Assembly: GCF_900142445.1 (NCBI RefSeq)
Contig: NZ_FRAV01000009.1
Coordinates: forward strand, 1-64,000
Length of the DNA stretch: 64,000 nt
Reading direction: 5' to 3'
Origin: Chryseobacterium polytrichastri
Lineage (GTDB): Bacteria > Bacteroidota > Bacteroidia > Flavobacteriales > Weeksellaceae
A model generated the notes under the pieces. It was not told where the DNA came from, ran no database searches, and saw nothing but the letters and a program-made list of their open reading frames with translations. Shown here piece by piece: positions 34,901 through 44,654 of the stretch. A program made the position numbers and the translations under genes. Each line of letters begins with the position of its first letter. The stretch's first letter is position 1.

Positions 34901-35890
34901 CATAATCTATTGGAAATTGGGGAAGGTTCATTTATTGCCGATGCCGTGATTCTTGGAGAACATGATATAAGAAATCAAAAATTAATTTTAGCAAAAACAA
35001 AAATAGGAAACAACAGTTTTGTAGGAAACAGCGGACTGATTCCCCAAGGATATGAACTTGGTGACAATATGTTGATTGGAGTTTTAAGCAAAGCGCCAAC
35101 AGAAGAGCAACTTGAAAATTCATCTGAAAAAGATTGGTTTGGGTCTCCTCCTATTGGGCTACCTTCCAGACAGAAATCAGATTCATTTAAAGACAGTCTT
35201 ACCTACAACCCTCCACTTCGTCTTCAGCTTGCAAGAGCTATTGTAGAGGGAATAAGAATTATCCTGCCACAAACGGTAATCATTATTTGCAGCGTGCTAT
35301 TCATTGCCTATACCAGTAATTACCTTGAAGGAAAAATCCTGTATCTTTTGATATTTGCCCCATTTTACTATTTAGGAATTGTGGCACTCCCTTCATTTTT
35401 CCTTACCGTTTTATTAAAATGGATATTAATCGGAAAATATAAAAAGACCGAAATGCCAATGTACAGCCTTAAAGTATGGCTCAGTGAAGGCATTACCACA
35501 ATTTATGAAGCGCTGCCTGTTATTTTCTTTTTGGATTTCCTTCGTGGTACCATGTGGCTGCCTTTCTTCATGAGATTTTTAGGGGTAAAAATAGGAAAGA
35601 AAGTATGGCTTAACACCACTGACATCACAGAATATGATATGGTTTCCATCGGAGATGAAGCGATGTTAAATGAAGACTGTGGCCCTCAAACCCACCTTTT
35701 TGAAGACAGAATTATGAAAGTAGGCGGGGTGAAAATAGGAAGCCAGACAACGATTCACTCGCGAACGATTATTTTATACGATACTGAGATTGGCAATAAT
35801 GTGCACATTGATGCTCTTTCTCTAGTAATGAAAGGAGAAGCTCTTTCCGATAATACCTCATGGCATGGAAGCCCGTTAAGAGGTAAATAA
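31916..35890 (+). CDS. Pls/PosA-type single-module non-ribosomal peptide synthetase
   Basis: 1324 residues from the first ATG; ATG codons at 31970/31973 start the family-typical MKSLILGKISPEF. Adenylation domain about 30-530: YVLFTSGSTGNPKG, NSYGPTETT, KTGD, RGYRIELGEIE, PSGKIDRKKL. Carrier protein: DLGGHSLL, Ser at about 564. From about 620 follow six or more membrane segments interleaved with hexapeptide-repeat acyltransferase-like stretches, the tripartite C-terminal domain of epsilon-poly-lysine synthetase (Pls) and PosA homologues. Such enzymes polymerise one basic amino acid across the membrane. My hand-read specificity residues include Glu at position 239, favouring a cationic substrate. 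Followed by a GNAT gene 15 bp later. Confidence 0.88.
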   Translation: MDYIYGSFQEYHRPNTLIMMKSLILGKISPEFIIDETLPQLLAPIFEKYKDKTAFIFGNKKLSYAELDSWSNAIALQLQNEGVKPGDSVGVWYPRSLELPVAILGILKAGAAYVPLDREMPEDRIKQVFTDIQVKTYFSDTDAHIHCTPLSIAQEPKDTIPALSIENMPDSWAYVLFTSGSTGNPKGIPISHRNICHLIRSEEDFIGIKDTDIIYQGFSVSFDMWCEEVWISLFSGATIWIADATTVKAIDELSEVLAKNHITVLHAVPSILAIIDEVPSIRLINTGGEACTKQVQEKWAKPYRTFINSYGPTETTVSSNMIILNSTEELTIGGPLPNYHLAVVDENMNIVPRGERGEMIISGPGVSKGYFNLPELTEQKFLPNPFSDLPGDTIYKTGDAVVIRENGFIDFQGRIDDQIKLRGYRIELGEIESRLNQLQNISSAAVCVKEDSNGQGQLVGYAVIKNDVSFDENETRKELAKFLAPYMVPIAIVQMKEMPRMPSGKIDRKKLPIPESFSLHEKNEDIKIDTAASVEDKLIQTLQWVFPGKDINLQHDFFTDLGGHSLLAATLVSHLRQKAGIPYASLKDIYENRPLSAYAECLKNKREQEPVKQEPFQRVSTFQYYACNAAQTVSLMAIFALFSIQIFFPYLSYYYFQINGYGTTYALLSAVLLYTLIPPVYSIIILLTKWLIIGKIKEGDYPLWGWYYFRWWLWKTVKRLMPSEFIVETPLYPKYLRLLGVKVHPSAQLSLLPIAAEDLVTIDENVTTSSGCSIDNASVENGILKIRKVHIKAHAYLGSSAIVCGETTIEEFGELQDLSCLNEGKTIGFGEIWDGSPAEKLRTKSAEEVETPILASAQKRNRYSLLYACSLFFFPLLIVLPLAPTLYTLYYLDDRSSDYSFYYLWQAPILSTVYILLFIGVVSIITRLLQYNMKPGVYPVYSFIYYRKWIKDQIFNLSLTIVHPLFASIYISKFYRMMGAKVGKNSEISTASDVSHNLLEIGEGSFIADAVILGEHDIRNQKLILAKTKIGNNSFVGNSGLIPQGYELGDNMLIGVLSKAPTEEQLENSSEKDWFGSPPIGLPSRQKSDSFKDSLTYNPPLRLQLARAIVEGIRIILPQTVIIICSVLFIAYTSNYLEGKILYLLIFAPFYYLGIVALPSFFLTVLLKWILIGKYKKTEMPMYSLKVWLSEGITTIYEALPVIFFLDFLRGTMWLPFFMRFLGVKIGKKVWLNTTDITEYDMVSIGDEAMLNEDCGPQTHLFEDRIMKVGGVKIGSQTTIHSRTIILYDTEIGNNVHIDALSLVMKGEALSDNTSWHGSPLRGK

Positions 35891-35905
35891 TCTAAAAAAC
35901 GAGAC

Positions 35906-36388
35906 ATGGATTATATAATTAAAAAAATAAAAATCGCAGAAAATATAGCCATCGCAGATGAACTGGTGGGTGAACTTCATATTTCCGAAAAAAGCATGAA
36001 TGATAAAACGGCTGATTGGAATTTGATTAGAGAAAACTACCTTCGTTTTATGTCTGAATGCGAAGAAGAAAATGATGGCACCTTTCTTATTGCTGAAATT
36101 GAAGGGAAAGCCATCGGATTTATATTTGGATACATCGACGAAAAAGATGACAGCAATTTTGAACTTGGTGATGCCGATGATTTGTATGTTTCAGAAGGAT
36201 ATGTAAAACAGGAATTCAGAAAACATGGAATTTATTCGGCTCTTAACAAAGCTTTTGAAGAGACTTATAAAGACTATAATATCCGAAAAATTTATCGCTA
36301 TACTTTATGCAATAATGACACGATGCAAAAGTGGCTTGGAAACCAAGGTTACCAACCTGTAAGATTAGTGTATGAAAAATGGTTATAA
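35906..36388 (+). CDS. GNAT-family N-acetyltransferase
   Basis: 160 residues, one GNAT domain. The acetyl-CoA loop region is VKQEFRKHGIYSALNKAF (about 95-112), preceded by ADDLYVSEGYV and followed by CNNDTMQKWLGNQGYQ. It starts 15 bp after the NRPS gene and is almost surely in its operon. It may acetylate amino groups on the product or precursor, for self-protection or tailoring. That is inferred from position; the substrate cannot be read off. Confidence 0.85.
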   Translation: MDYIIKKIKIAENIAIADELVGELHISEKSMNDKTADWNLIRENYLRFMSECEEENDGTFLIAEIEGKAIGFIFGYIDEKDDSNFELGDADDLYVSEGYVKQEFRKHGIYSALNKAFEETYKDYNIRKIYRYTLCNNDTMQKWLGNQGYQPVRLVYEKWL

Positions 36389-36393
36389 AAAAA

Positions 36394-37035
36394 TCAGAAA
36401 ATAATTTCTTCTGTATGTAAATCGGTAATCCTGAAATCAGAAGCAATAAAATTTATATAATCAGGAGATAAAAACAGAGGCTTTGTAAAGTAAGTATCAT
36501 CCTCAATGATTACTTTTTCTTGATGAGCATCAATCTCTCCCAATTCTTTTGAAATACCAAAACCTGAAGCCTTTAACGAGGCTTCTTTTTTTATCCATAT
36601 TTCATAGAAAGCAGCTTGAGGATTTTGATGAGACTTTATAAATCTCCTTTCTTCAAGATGTAAAAAATTATTGTAAATTTCAATATTCAAAGGCTGAATA
36701 AACTCCGTATCAATTCCACATTTTCCTTTTAGGGAAAGACATGATACCACTAGGTTTTTACTGTGAGAGCTACTGAAATCAAATTCAGATCCTTTAATGT
36801 AAGGTTTTGAAAAATCATCTTTTTGATATAAATCCCAAAAAAAACTCTGATAAGGACTACTTTTCCTTATCAGAGTTTCTAATAATAATTTTGAAATTTT
36901 CCTAGCCAGTCTATCGTTCGGATCTTGATATCTTTCTACAGACTGCTTAATGGAAACAGGAAGTTCATCAAATAATTCGTCTACTCTTTCAGAATTATTC
37001 TTATTTAGGAAACTATACGCTACCCAAACTTCCAT
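36394..37035 (-). CDS. 4'-phosphopantetheinyl transferase (Sfp type)
   Basis: 213 residues from the ATG at 37035; the open frame extends 12 codons to a TTG inside der. Mg/CoA motifs: CGIDTEF (Asp and Glu) and WIKKEASLKASG. SSSHSKNLVV corresponds to the conserved SHS region. It would transfer phosphopantetheine from CoA to the carrier-protein Ser of the converging NRPS, and perhaps other carriers. The gene starts 10 bp after der on the same strand, and its stop is 5 bp from the GNAT stop. Confidence 0.9.
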   Translation of the reverse strand: MEVWVAYSFLNKNNSERVDELFDELPVSIKQSVERYQDPNDRLARKISKLLLETLIRKSSPYQSFFWDLYQKDDFSKPYIKGSEFDFSSSHSKNLVVSCLSLKGKCGIDTEFIQPLNIEIYNNFLHLEERRFIKSHQNPQAAFYEIWIKKEASLKASGFGISKELGEIDAHQEKVIIEDDTYFTKPLFLSPDYINFIASDFRITDLHTEEIIF

Positions 37036-37045
37036 CTTTATTTCT

Positions 37046-38356
37046 TTATTTTTGTCTGAAATAAACCTCAATTGGAACTCCGGTAAATCCGAATTCTTTT
37101 CTCAGTTGATTTTCAGCAAATCTCTTATATGGTTCTTTTACATACTGTGGTAAGTTACAGAAGAATACAAATTGTGGAGACGGCGTTGGAAGCTGTACAC
37201 AATATTTGATTTTAATGAATTTACCTTTATTTGCTGGTGGCGGAGTACGCTCAAAAATAGGAAGCATGATTTCATTTAATTTTGAAGTCTTGATCTTCTT
37301 CTTACGATCTTCATATACCAACATTGCCATTTCCACCGCTTTCAGAATTCTCTGCTTCGTTAATGCTGAAACAAAAAGAATTGGAATATCGCTGAACTGA
37401 CCAATTTTATTTTTAATTGATTCCTCAAAATCACGCACTGTATTGGTGTGCTTATCTTCAACAAGATCCCACTTGTTAACCACAATTACAATCCCTTTTC
37501 TGTTTTTCTGTGCTAAACCGAAGATGTTCATATCCTGAGATTCCCACCCTAAAGTAGCATCCACCATGATAATAACAACATCTGAATATTCAATAGAACG
37601 GATAGATCTCATTACAGAATAGAATTCCAAGTCTTCATTTACTTTAGACTTTCTTCTCATTCCTGCCGTATCTACCAATACAAACTCGTGTCCGAATTTA
37701 TTATATAGCGTCTGAATACTGTCTCTTGTAGTTCCTGCAACATCAGTTACGATATTTCTATCTGCATCCAATAAAGCATTTGTTAATGTAGATTTCCCTA
37801 CGTTTGGACGACCTGCAATTGTAATTTTAGGCAACCCTTCAAATGGATCTTTATAATCTGTAGTTGGGAAGTCTCTAACGATATCATCTAAAACTTCTCC
37901 TGTTCCAGAACCTGTAGCAGAAGATAAAGTATAGTATTTTTCAATTCCTAATTGATAGAATTCTGTAGCATCAATTTCTTCTTTAGCAGAATCTACTTTG
38001 TTGATAACAATGTAAACCGGCTTGTTTGATCTTCTTAAAAGTTCGTGAATTTCGTAATCCGTATCTGTAAGACCTTCCTCTACATTCATCATAAAAATGA
38101 TAGATGTAGCTTCATCAATAGCTAACTGAACCTGCTTTGAAATTTCCTCCTGGAAAACATCATCATTGTTCACATCATAACCTCCTGTATCAATAACAGT
38201 GAAATCTACACCATTCCAGTCTGATTTCCCGTAATGACGGTCTCTTGTAACCCCAGCAGTAGAATCTACAATAGCTTCTCTCCTTTCCAGTAAACGGTTA
38301 AATAACGTGGATTTTCCTACATTGGGACGCCCAACGATAGCAACAATATTTGACAT
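37046..38356 (-). CDS. der: Ribosome-assembly GTPase Der (EngA)
   Basis: 436 residues. Two tandem G domains: GRPNVGKSTLFNRLL, DTGGYD, NKVD; and GRPNVGKSTLTNALL, DTAGMRRKSK, NKWD. A KH-like C-terminal domain follows. Der acts in 50S ribosomal subunit assembly and is essential in most bacteria. A TATCTTTG box lies 60 bases upstream. The downstream PPTase gene is probably on the same transcript. Confidence 0.97.
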   Translation of the reverse strand: MSNIVAIVGRPNVGKSTLFNRLLERREAIVDSTAGVTRDRHYGKSDWNGVDFTVIDTGGYDVNNDDVFQEEISKQVQLAIDEATSIIFMMNVEEGLTDTDYEIHELLRRSNKPVYIVINKVDSAKEEIDATEFYQLGIEKYYTLSSATGSGTGEVLDDIVRDFPTTDYKDPFEGLPKITIAGRPNVGKSTLTNALLDADRNIVTDVAGTTRDSIQTLYNKFGHEFVLVDTAGMRRKSKVNEDLEFYSVMRSIRSIEYSDVVIIMVDATLGWESQDMNIFGLAQKNRKGIVIVVNKWDLVEDKHTNTVRDFEESIKNKIGQFSDIPILFVSALTKQRILKAVEMAMLVYEDRKKKIKTSKLNEIMLPIFERTPPPANKGKFIKIKYCVQLPTPSPQFVFFCNLPQYVKEPYKRFAENQLRKEFGFTGVPIEVYFRQK

Positions 38357-38416
38357 AAAAATGTTTAATAAATAATTATTAATGAGTTACTCCAACTTTT
38401 GGAGCTCAATTTTTTG

Positions 38417-38424
38417 CAAAGATA
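38417..38424 (-). promoter_or_regulatory. Predicted -7 box of der
   Basis: Minus strand TATCTTTG, 60 bases before the start codon. Confidence 0.45.
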
Positions 38425-38551
38425 GGCTTTTATTATTTAAGCAGTAATAATCTCTCAGATTATGAATTTGATATTTTGAATAGCTTGTTTTTGTAAATCT
38501 AACTGCTTACTATTTTTAAGAAATAAGCAATCAATTTAAATGAAGTTTAAG

Positions 38552-38579
38552 AAAAAAGACAGCCAAAGCGGCTGTCTTC
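38552..38579 (-). terminator. Rho-independent terminator of katG
   Basis: On the minus strand AAGACAGCC pairs with GGCTGTCTT and is followed by TTTT. It lies about 20 bases after the katG stop. Confidence 0.88.
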
Positions 38580-38601
38580 AAAAATTAGATGAATATAAAA
38601 A

Positions 38602-40881
<2,280 letters not shown>

Positions 40882-40938
40882 TTAATTTTTTATGTTGGAT
40901 TTTAACTTTTTACTAATTTGTTTTGTTTAACAACTCTG

Positions 40939-40946
40939 CAAACTTA
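40939..40946 (-). promoter_or_regulatory. Predicted katG promoter
   Basis: Minus strand TAAGTTTG as -7 box, 64 bases before the start codon. An ATTG about 20 bases upstream (40967-40970) serves as -33. The OxyR-type site begins at that -33 element. Confidence 0.6.
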
Positions 40947-40968
40947 CAACGCTTGACCAATAAATACA

Positions 40969-41005
40969 ATCTATCGAAAATATTTTTACAATAGTTAAAA
41001 ACTAT
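40969..41005. promoter_or_regulatory. OxyR-type operator upstream of katG
   Basis: The right half, ATAGTTAAAAACTAT (40991-41005), matches the OxyR half-site ATAGnTnnnAnCTAT at all 10 fixed positions. The left half (40969-40983), 7 bp away, matches at 7 of 10. The 15-7-15 spacing is that of the OxyR consensus, and the site abuts the -33 element, as expected for an activator. No oxyR gene is in the window. Confidence 0.6.
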
Positions 41006-41222
41006 AACATATCATAAACTATTGATTTCTAATTGCCAGTATAACAAAAAATACAATAATGCAATTAAGTTAATAAAATTTGGTATTACCTTAGATAAAA
41101 ACTAATAAGATGGAGGCGTATTTAGAATAATTCAATTTAGCCTCGTCATTTAAATATTTTCTACATTTTTTATACTTAAAAATTTAATACCTTTATCTGT
41201 TTAGAAACCCAAATCACAGTGT

Positions 41223-41684
41223 ATGAAAAAAGCAATTGTTGTTATTCTTGTCGCATTTATTCTCATTCAGTTTTTCCCGATTGATAAAACGAATCCTCCA
41301 CCAACTCCCGGTATGGACTTTTTAAGAATAAAAAAAACATCACCAGAAATCGCAAAAATAATCACTACTTCCTGTTACGACTGCCATTCCAATGAATCAA
41401 AGTATCCTTGGTATGCAGATATTGCTCCCTCTTCATGGTTGTTGAAAAATCATATCACAGAAGGCAGAAAACATTTTAATTTTTCTACCTTTGCTATGTA
41501 CGAGCCTAAAAGACAGGTCCATAAGCTGGAAGAATGTATTAAGATGGTAGAAAAAGAGGAAATGCCTCTAGATTCTTATTTTCTGGGACATCAAGATGCT
41601 AAATTAACCACCGAACAAAGGCAGGAATTAGTTAATTACTTTAAAAAAGTAAAAGAGGAAACTGAAAGATCAATGGTATTTTAA
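41223..41684 (+). CDS. Haem-binding domain protein (single-CXXCH cytochrome-like)
   Basis: 153 residues. An N-terminal membrane anchor (about 4-20) is followed by a haem-binding domain typical of Bacteroidota: CYDCHSNESKYPWY with C51, C54 and H55. A distal Met is probably in the second half. It should sit in the periplasm, anchored in the inner membrane, as an electron carrier or haem sensor. It starts 10 bp before the DCC-family gene, so the two form an operon. Confidence 0.88.
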   Translation: MKKAIVVILVAFILIQFFPIDKTNPPPTPGMDFLRIKKTSPEIAKIITTSCYDCHSNESKYPWYADIAPSSWLLKNHITEGRKHFNFSTFAMYEPKRQVHKLEECIKMVEKEEMPLDSYFLGHQDAKLTTEQRQELVNYFKKVKEETERSMVF

Positions 41685-41694
41685 AAACAACAAC

Positions 41695-42108
41695 ATGCAG
41701 GAAGATTGGCAACATAAACATATTGTATTTTTTGACGGAGAATGTGGTGTCTGTAATTTTTGGGTTCAATGGATCCTGGAAAGAGATAAGAAAGACCAGT
41801 TTATGTTTGCGTCATTACAATCAGATTTTGGCCAAAAATTTTTATCAGAAAGAGGGCTTGAAACAAAAGTATTCAACACTTTATATCTTTGGAAACCCAA
41901 TCAATATTACATGATCAAGTCAAGAGCTGTATTGCAAATTGCAGGTATATTAGGCGGAATTTATACCCTTTCTGGTATTGGAAAAATTTTTCCAATATCT
42001 TTTAGTGATATCTTTTACGATATGGTTTCCAGAAACAGAATGAAACTGGCCAATCAGAAATGTTATTTGCCAACGCCTCATCAAAGAGGTAAGTTTATTG
42101 AGGTCTGA
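41695..42108 (+). CDS. DCC-family thiol-disulfide oxidoreductase-like protein
   Basis: 137 residues (DUF393/DCC family, thioredoxin-like). FFDGECGVCNFW (C17, C20) is the family-defining D-x-C-x-x-C motif. A hydrophobic segment near 80-95 may associate with the membrane. Family members are presumed redox proteins; the substrate is unknown. It overlaps no other gene, lies 10 bp after the haem-binding protein and may work with it. Confidence 0.88.
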   Translation: MQEDWQHKHIVFFDGECGVCNFWVQWILERDKKDQFMFASLQSDFGQKFLSERGLETKVFNTLYLWKPNQYYMIKSRAVLQIAGILGGIYTLSGIGKIFPISFSDIFYDMVSRNRMKLANQKCYLPTPHQRGKFIEV

Positions 42109-42125
42109 AATTTCATTCATAATAA

Positions 42126-42154
42126 AAAAGCTCAATTCCGAAGAATTAAGCTTA
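42126..42154. terminator. Bidirectional terminator hairpin
   Basis: AAGCT-CAATTC pairs with GAATT-AGCTT (one bulged A) around CGAA, flanked by A and T runs. It lies between convergent genes. Confidence 0.55.
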
Positions 42155-42161
42155 AAAATAT

Positions 42162-43883
42162 CTACACAGGATTCAAACCTGTAAAATTATTCTTACTATC
42201 CAGTTCCTGTTTTCTTTTTCGGATAAAATCTGTGGGGCGGATTCCGTTGAGTTCATAGAAAAGATCCGAGAAGTTCTGTCTTGAAGCAATACCACATTCT
42301 TTGGCTAACGTTTCGATGCCATATTTAAGGTATTCTTTATTTTCAAATAATAAATTGGTGATATAATTAATTCTCAATTCGCTCAGGTATTTATTGAAAT
42401 TCATTCCTTTACAATCATTGATGACCTGAGAAAGATAATTGGAATTGGTTCCCATTTGGTTTGCCAATTTATTAATCGTTAATCCTTTTTGAGTAAAGTC
42501 TTTTTTATCTTCAAATGATTTTAATTTTTTAAGAAGCTCTTCAATTTTCCCTTCATCTAATCCTATTCTTTTATCTTCAATTATTGGAAGTGGCTTTTCT
42601 GATACACTATGATGAGTTGAGAATTTCTCTTCTAACAAAATATATTTCTGCTGAATATCTTTCTCTCTTCTATATCTTATGATCAATAAAATTGCCAATG
42701 CTATCGCAAGAATTACTAATCCAATAATGATAAAACTTCCCCAGGAATTCGTTTTTTCCAATTTCTTTTTTTCATCTAATAAGGTTTTAGTATCATATTC
42801 TTTATGAATTTTTGAAGATAGATACATAAAGTCTTTTGAAATAATACTATCTGCTTTTAGCAACTGGCCTGTAAAATAAAGCTGCTGCTCTTTATCTCCT
42901 TCTTTCTTATAATGATTGATTAGCAACTCATAATTTTCTCTTAATTCAGGAAGAATGAATTGATTTTTTTGAAAGATAGAATCTACTTTTTTGAAGTATA
43001 AAATGGATTCCGAATTATTTTTCAGCCCAAGATAGCTTTTACCCATATAAAAATAATCTACAGACAGCCACGCAAAATCATCACTGTTTTTAACAGGAAT
43101 TAAAGATTGGGTAAAACTTTCTATAGCAGCGCTGTATTCATTTTTCTTATAATTTGAAATTCCTTTAGATAAAAGAAAATATCCTTTTTCCTGAGCATAG
43201 TCTTTATTATTTCCAACTTCTGATAATCCGATTTCTACTGCGGAATCTGCTTCTTTGTTTTTACCTAAATGTCGATAACAGATAATTAACTGTCGTAAAC
43301 TATTCAAATACCCTTTCTTATTATTGAAAATTTCGTTAGGATGCAGATTTGATTTTGCTTGAGAACTGTAATGATCAATGCATTGTTTAAATAATTCTGC
43401 AGCTTCCAGATAATAGCCAAGATAACTTTTTACAACACCAATGTAATATAGATTCTGAAATTTTAAAAATTCATTTTTGGTATCTTTTGAATATTCATAT
43501 GCCAACAAATATTCATTCAGCGCCTGCTGGTATTTTTTATAATGATAATAATATACAACCCCTTTTTCAAGGTAAGCAATACTAATTAAATCTTTATTTT
43601 CAGATAATTTTGCAGCTCCAATTGCACTGTCAGAATACATCAATTTCTTATCCTTGGATGTAGTATAAAAAACAGCGTCTTTGTAACCCTGAACTAGCTT
43701 CTCATAGTTCTTTTCTTTTTTTGCTTTGTTGATATAAGGTTGAATAAATGAAAATGCCTTCTCATTATTTTCTTCGAAATTCTCATATTTTTCTCTCAAT
43801 TTATAATAGTCACTATATCCTTTCTGAGAAAGGAAAAGTTGAAAAATTACTAGAGGAAATATAAATAGTAGTTTTTTAATCAC
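42162..43883 (-). CDS. Membrane-bound TPR protein with a C-terminal AraC-type HTH
   Basis: 573 residues. Signal or anchor helix at the N-terminus, then tetratricopeptide repeats (about 60-360, e.g. LISIAYLEKGVVYYYHYKKYQQALNEYL-type units), one membrane helix (about 385-405), and a C-terminal AraC DNA-binding domain (about 460-560: LTINKLANQMGTNSNYLSQVIND ... LAKECGIASRQNFSDLFYELNGIRPTDFIRKRK). The TPR part lies in the periplasm and the HTH in the cytoplasm: a one-protein signal system common in Bacteroidota. The start read is GTG at 43883. Its target is not known; the small lipoprotein gene is divergent. Confidence 0.85.
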   Translation of the reverse strand: MIKKLLFIFPLVIFQLFLSQKGYSDYYKLREKYENFEENNEKAFSFIQPYINKAKKEKNYEKLVQGYKDAVFYTTSKDKKLMYSDSAIGAAKLSENKDLISIAYLEKGVVYYYHYKKYQQALNEYLLAYEYSKDTKNEFLKFQNLYYIGVVKSYLGYYLEAAELFKQCIDHYSSQAKSNLHPNEIFNNKKGYLNSLRQLIICYRHLGKNKEADSAVEIGLSEVGNNKDYAQEKGYFLLSKGISNYKKNEYSAAIESFTQSLIPVKNSDDFAWLSVDYFYMGKSYLGLKNNSESILYFKKVDSIFQKNQFILPELRENYELLINHYKKEGDKEQQLYFTGQLLKADSIISKDFMYLSSKIHKEYDTKTLLDEKKKLEKTNSWGSFIIIGLVILAIALAILLIIRYRREKDIQQKYILLEEKFSTHHSVSEKPLPIIEDKRIGLDEGKIEELLKKLKSFEDKKDFTQKGLTINKLANQMGTNSNYLSQVINDCKGMNFNKYLSELRINYITNLLFENKEYLKYGIETLAKECGIASRQNFSDLFYELNGIRPTDFIRKRKQELDSKNNFTGLNPV

Positions 43884-43999
43884 TTTAAGTTGTTAATCGC
43901 TATATAATTTACATCCAAAAATACAGAAAATCCATCAAATTTTATCATTCGCTGATGAATTAATCTCAATAATCATCAAGTCTTAAATCAAACAATTAA

Positions 44000-44015
44000 A
44001 TAATTGATTATCAAT
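44000..44015. promoter_or_regulatory. 16-bp AT-rich motif shared with 54257-54272
   Basis: ATAATTGATTATCAAT occurs here and at 54257-54272; both sites lie upstream of a membrane-bound TPR regulator. It contains the 6-1-6 palindrome ATTGATTATCAAT. With this base composition one or a few chance 16-mers are expected in 64 kb, so it is a weak lead. Confidence 0.3.
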
Positions 44016-44166
44016 AAAATAAATATGTCCTAATTCATAAATAAGGACGTCTTAATTTCCGAATAGTGACAACAAGTGCTTTTTTATATCGATTTATGAG
44101 GATAATTTCGAACCCAGAATTCTAATCGAAAACCTGGCCGGGATAACCTTTTAAAATTAAAATTTT

Positions 44167-44406
44167 ATGAAAAAGCTTATCTCAATAAAAACATTTTCAT
44201 TATTAGCGATAACCATTTTATCTATGAATTTAATATCCTGCAGGCAAGACGATGAGAATGATATTATAATAGAAAAAAACACGATTATAAATAAAGAAGT
44301 AACCAGTAGGCCCCAAAAAGAGACTACTTCAGATGGCATAAAACCCGATCTTCAAGAAGCAGACCCTCCGGTAAAAAATGGGACCCACTGGAGAACCAAA
44401 AACTAA
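44167..44406 (+). CDS. Small lipoprotein of unknown function
   Basis: 79 residues. A lipoprotein signal peptide (LLAITILSMNLISC, Cys at about 25) precedes an acidic stretch and a C-terminal tail DPPVKNGTHWRTKN. No domain recognised. It is divergent from the TPR/AraC regulator gene with 283 bp between them, so it may be the regulator's target. The plus-strand frame is preferred because the overlapping minus-strand frames lack protein-like composition. Confidence 0.65.
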   Translation: MKKLISIKTFSLLAITILSMNLISCRQDDENDIIIEKNTIINKEVTSRPQKETTSDGIKPDLQEADPPVKNGTHWRTKN

Positions 44407-44531
44407 AAACCGAATTATCATCTTCATCTTAGACAATGCAAGCCAAATATCCTTTTTAAATTTTTTAAGATGATAAAAACTAGTAACCATGAAAACATCT
44501 AATTTAGTTGCTTTATTATGCAAATGAATGT

Positions 44532-44560
44532 AAGGGTTCAGTTTTACCGAACCCTTTTTA
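44532..44560 (+). terminator. Rho-independent terminator after the small lipoprotein gene
   Basis: AAGGGTTC pairs with GAACCCTT around AGTTTTACC and is followed by TTTA. Confidence 0.75.
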
Positions 44561-44595
44561 CTTCACCTTTACCAAATCAACGTCTATAATAATCG

Positions 44596-44632
44596 AAAAG
44601 AGACTGTCTATTGCAGGCAGCCTCTTTTCTTT
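44596..44632 (-). terminator. Rho-independent terminator of the RND efflux operon
   Basis: On the minus strand AAAAGAGGCTGCC pairs with GACAGTCTCTTTT (two G-T wobbles) and T residues follow. It sits about 25 bases after the outer-membrane gene stop. Confidence 0.75.
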
Positions 44633-44654
44633 TTAAAACATTAAGGATTTATAA

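Noticed and set aside
44490..44528. 12-codon ORF MKTSNLVALLCK before the terminator at 44532
   Set aside because: Too short to judge. Could be a leader peptide or a remnant, but no gene follows that it could control.
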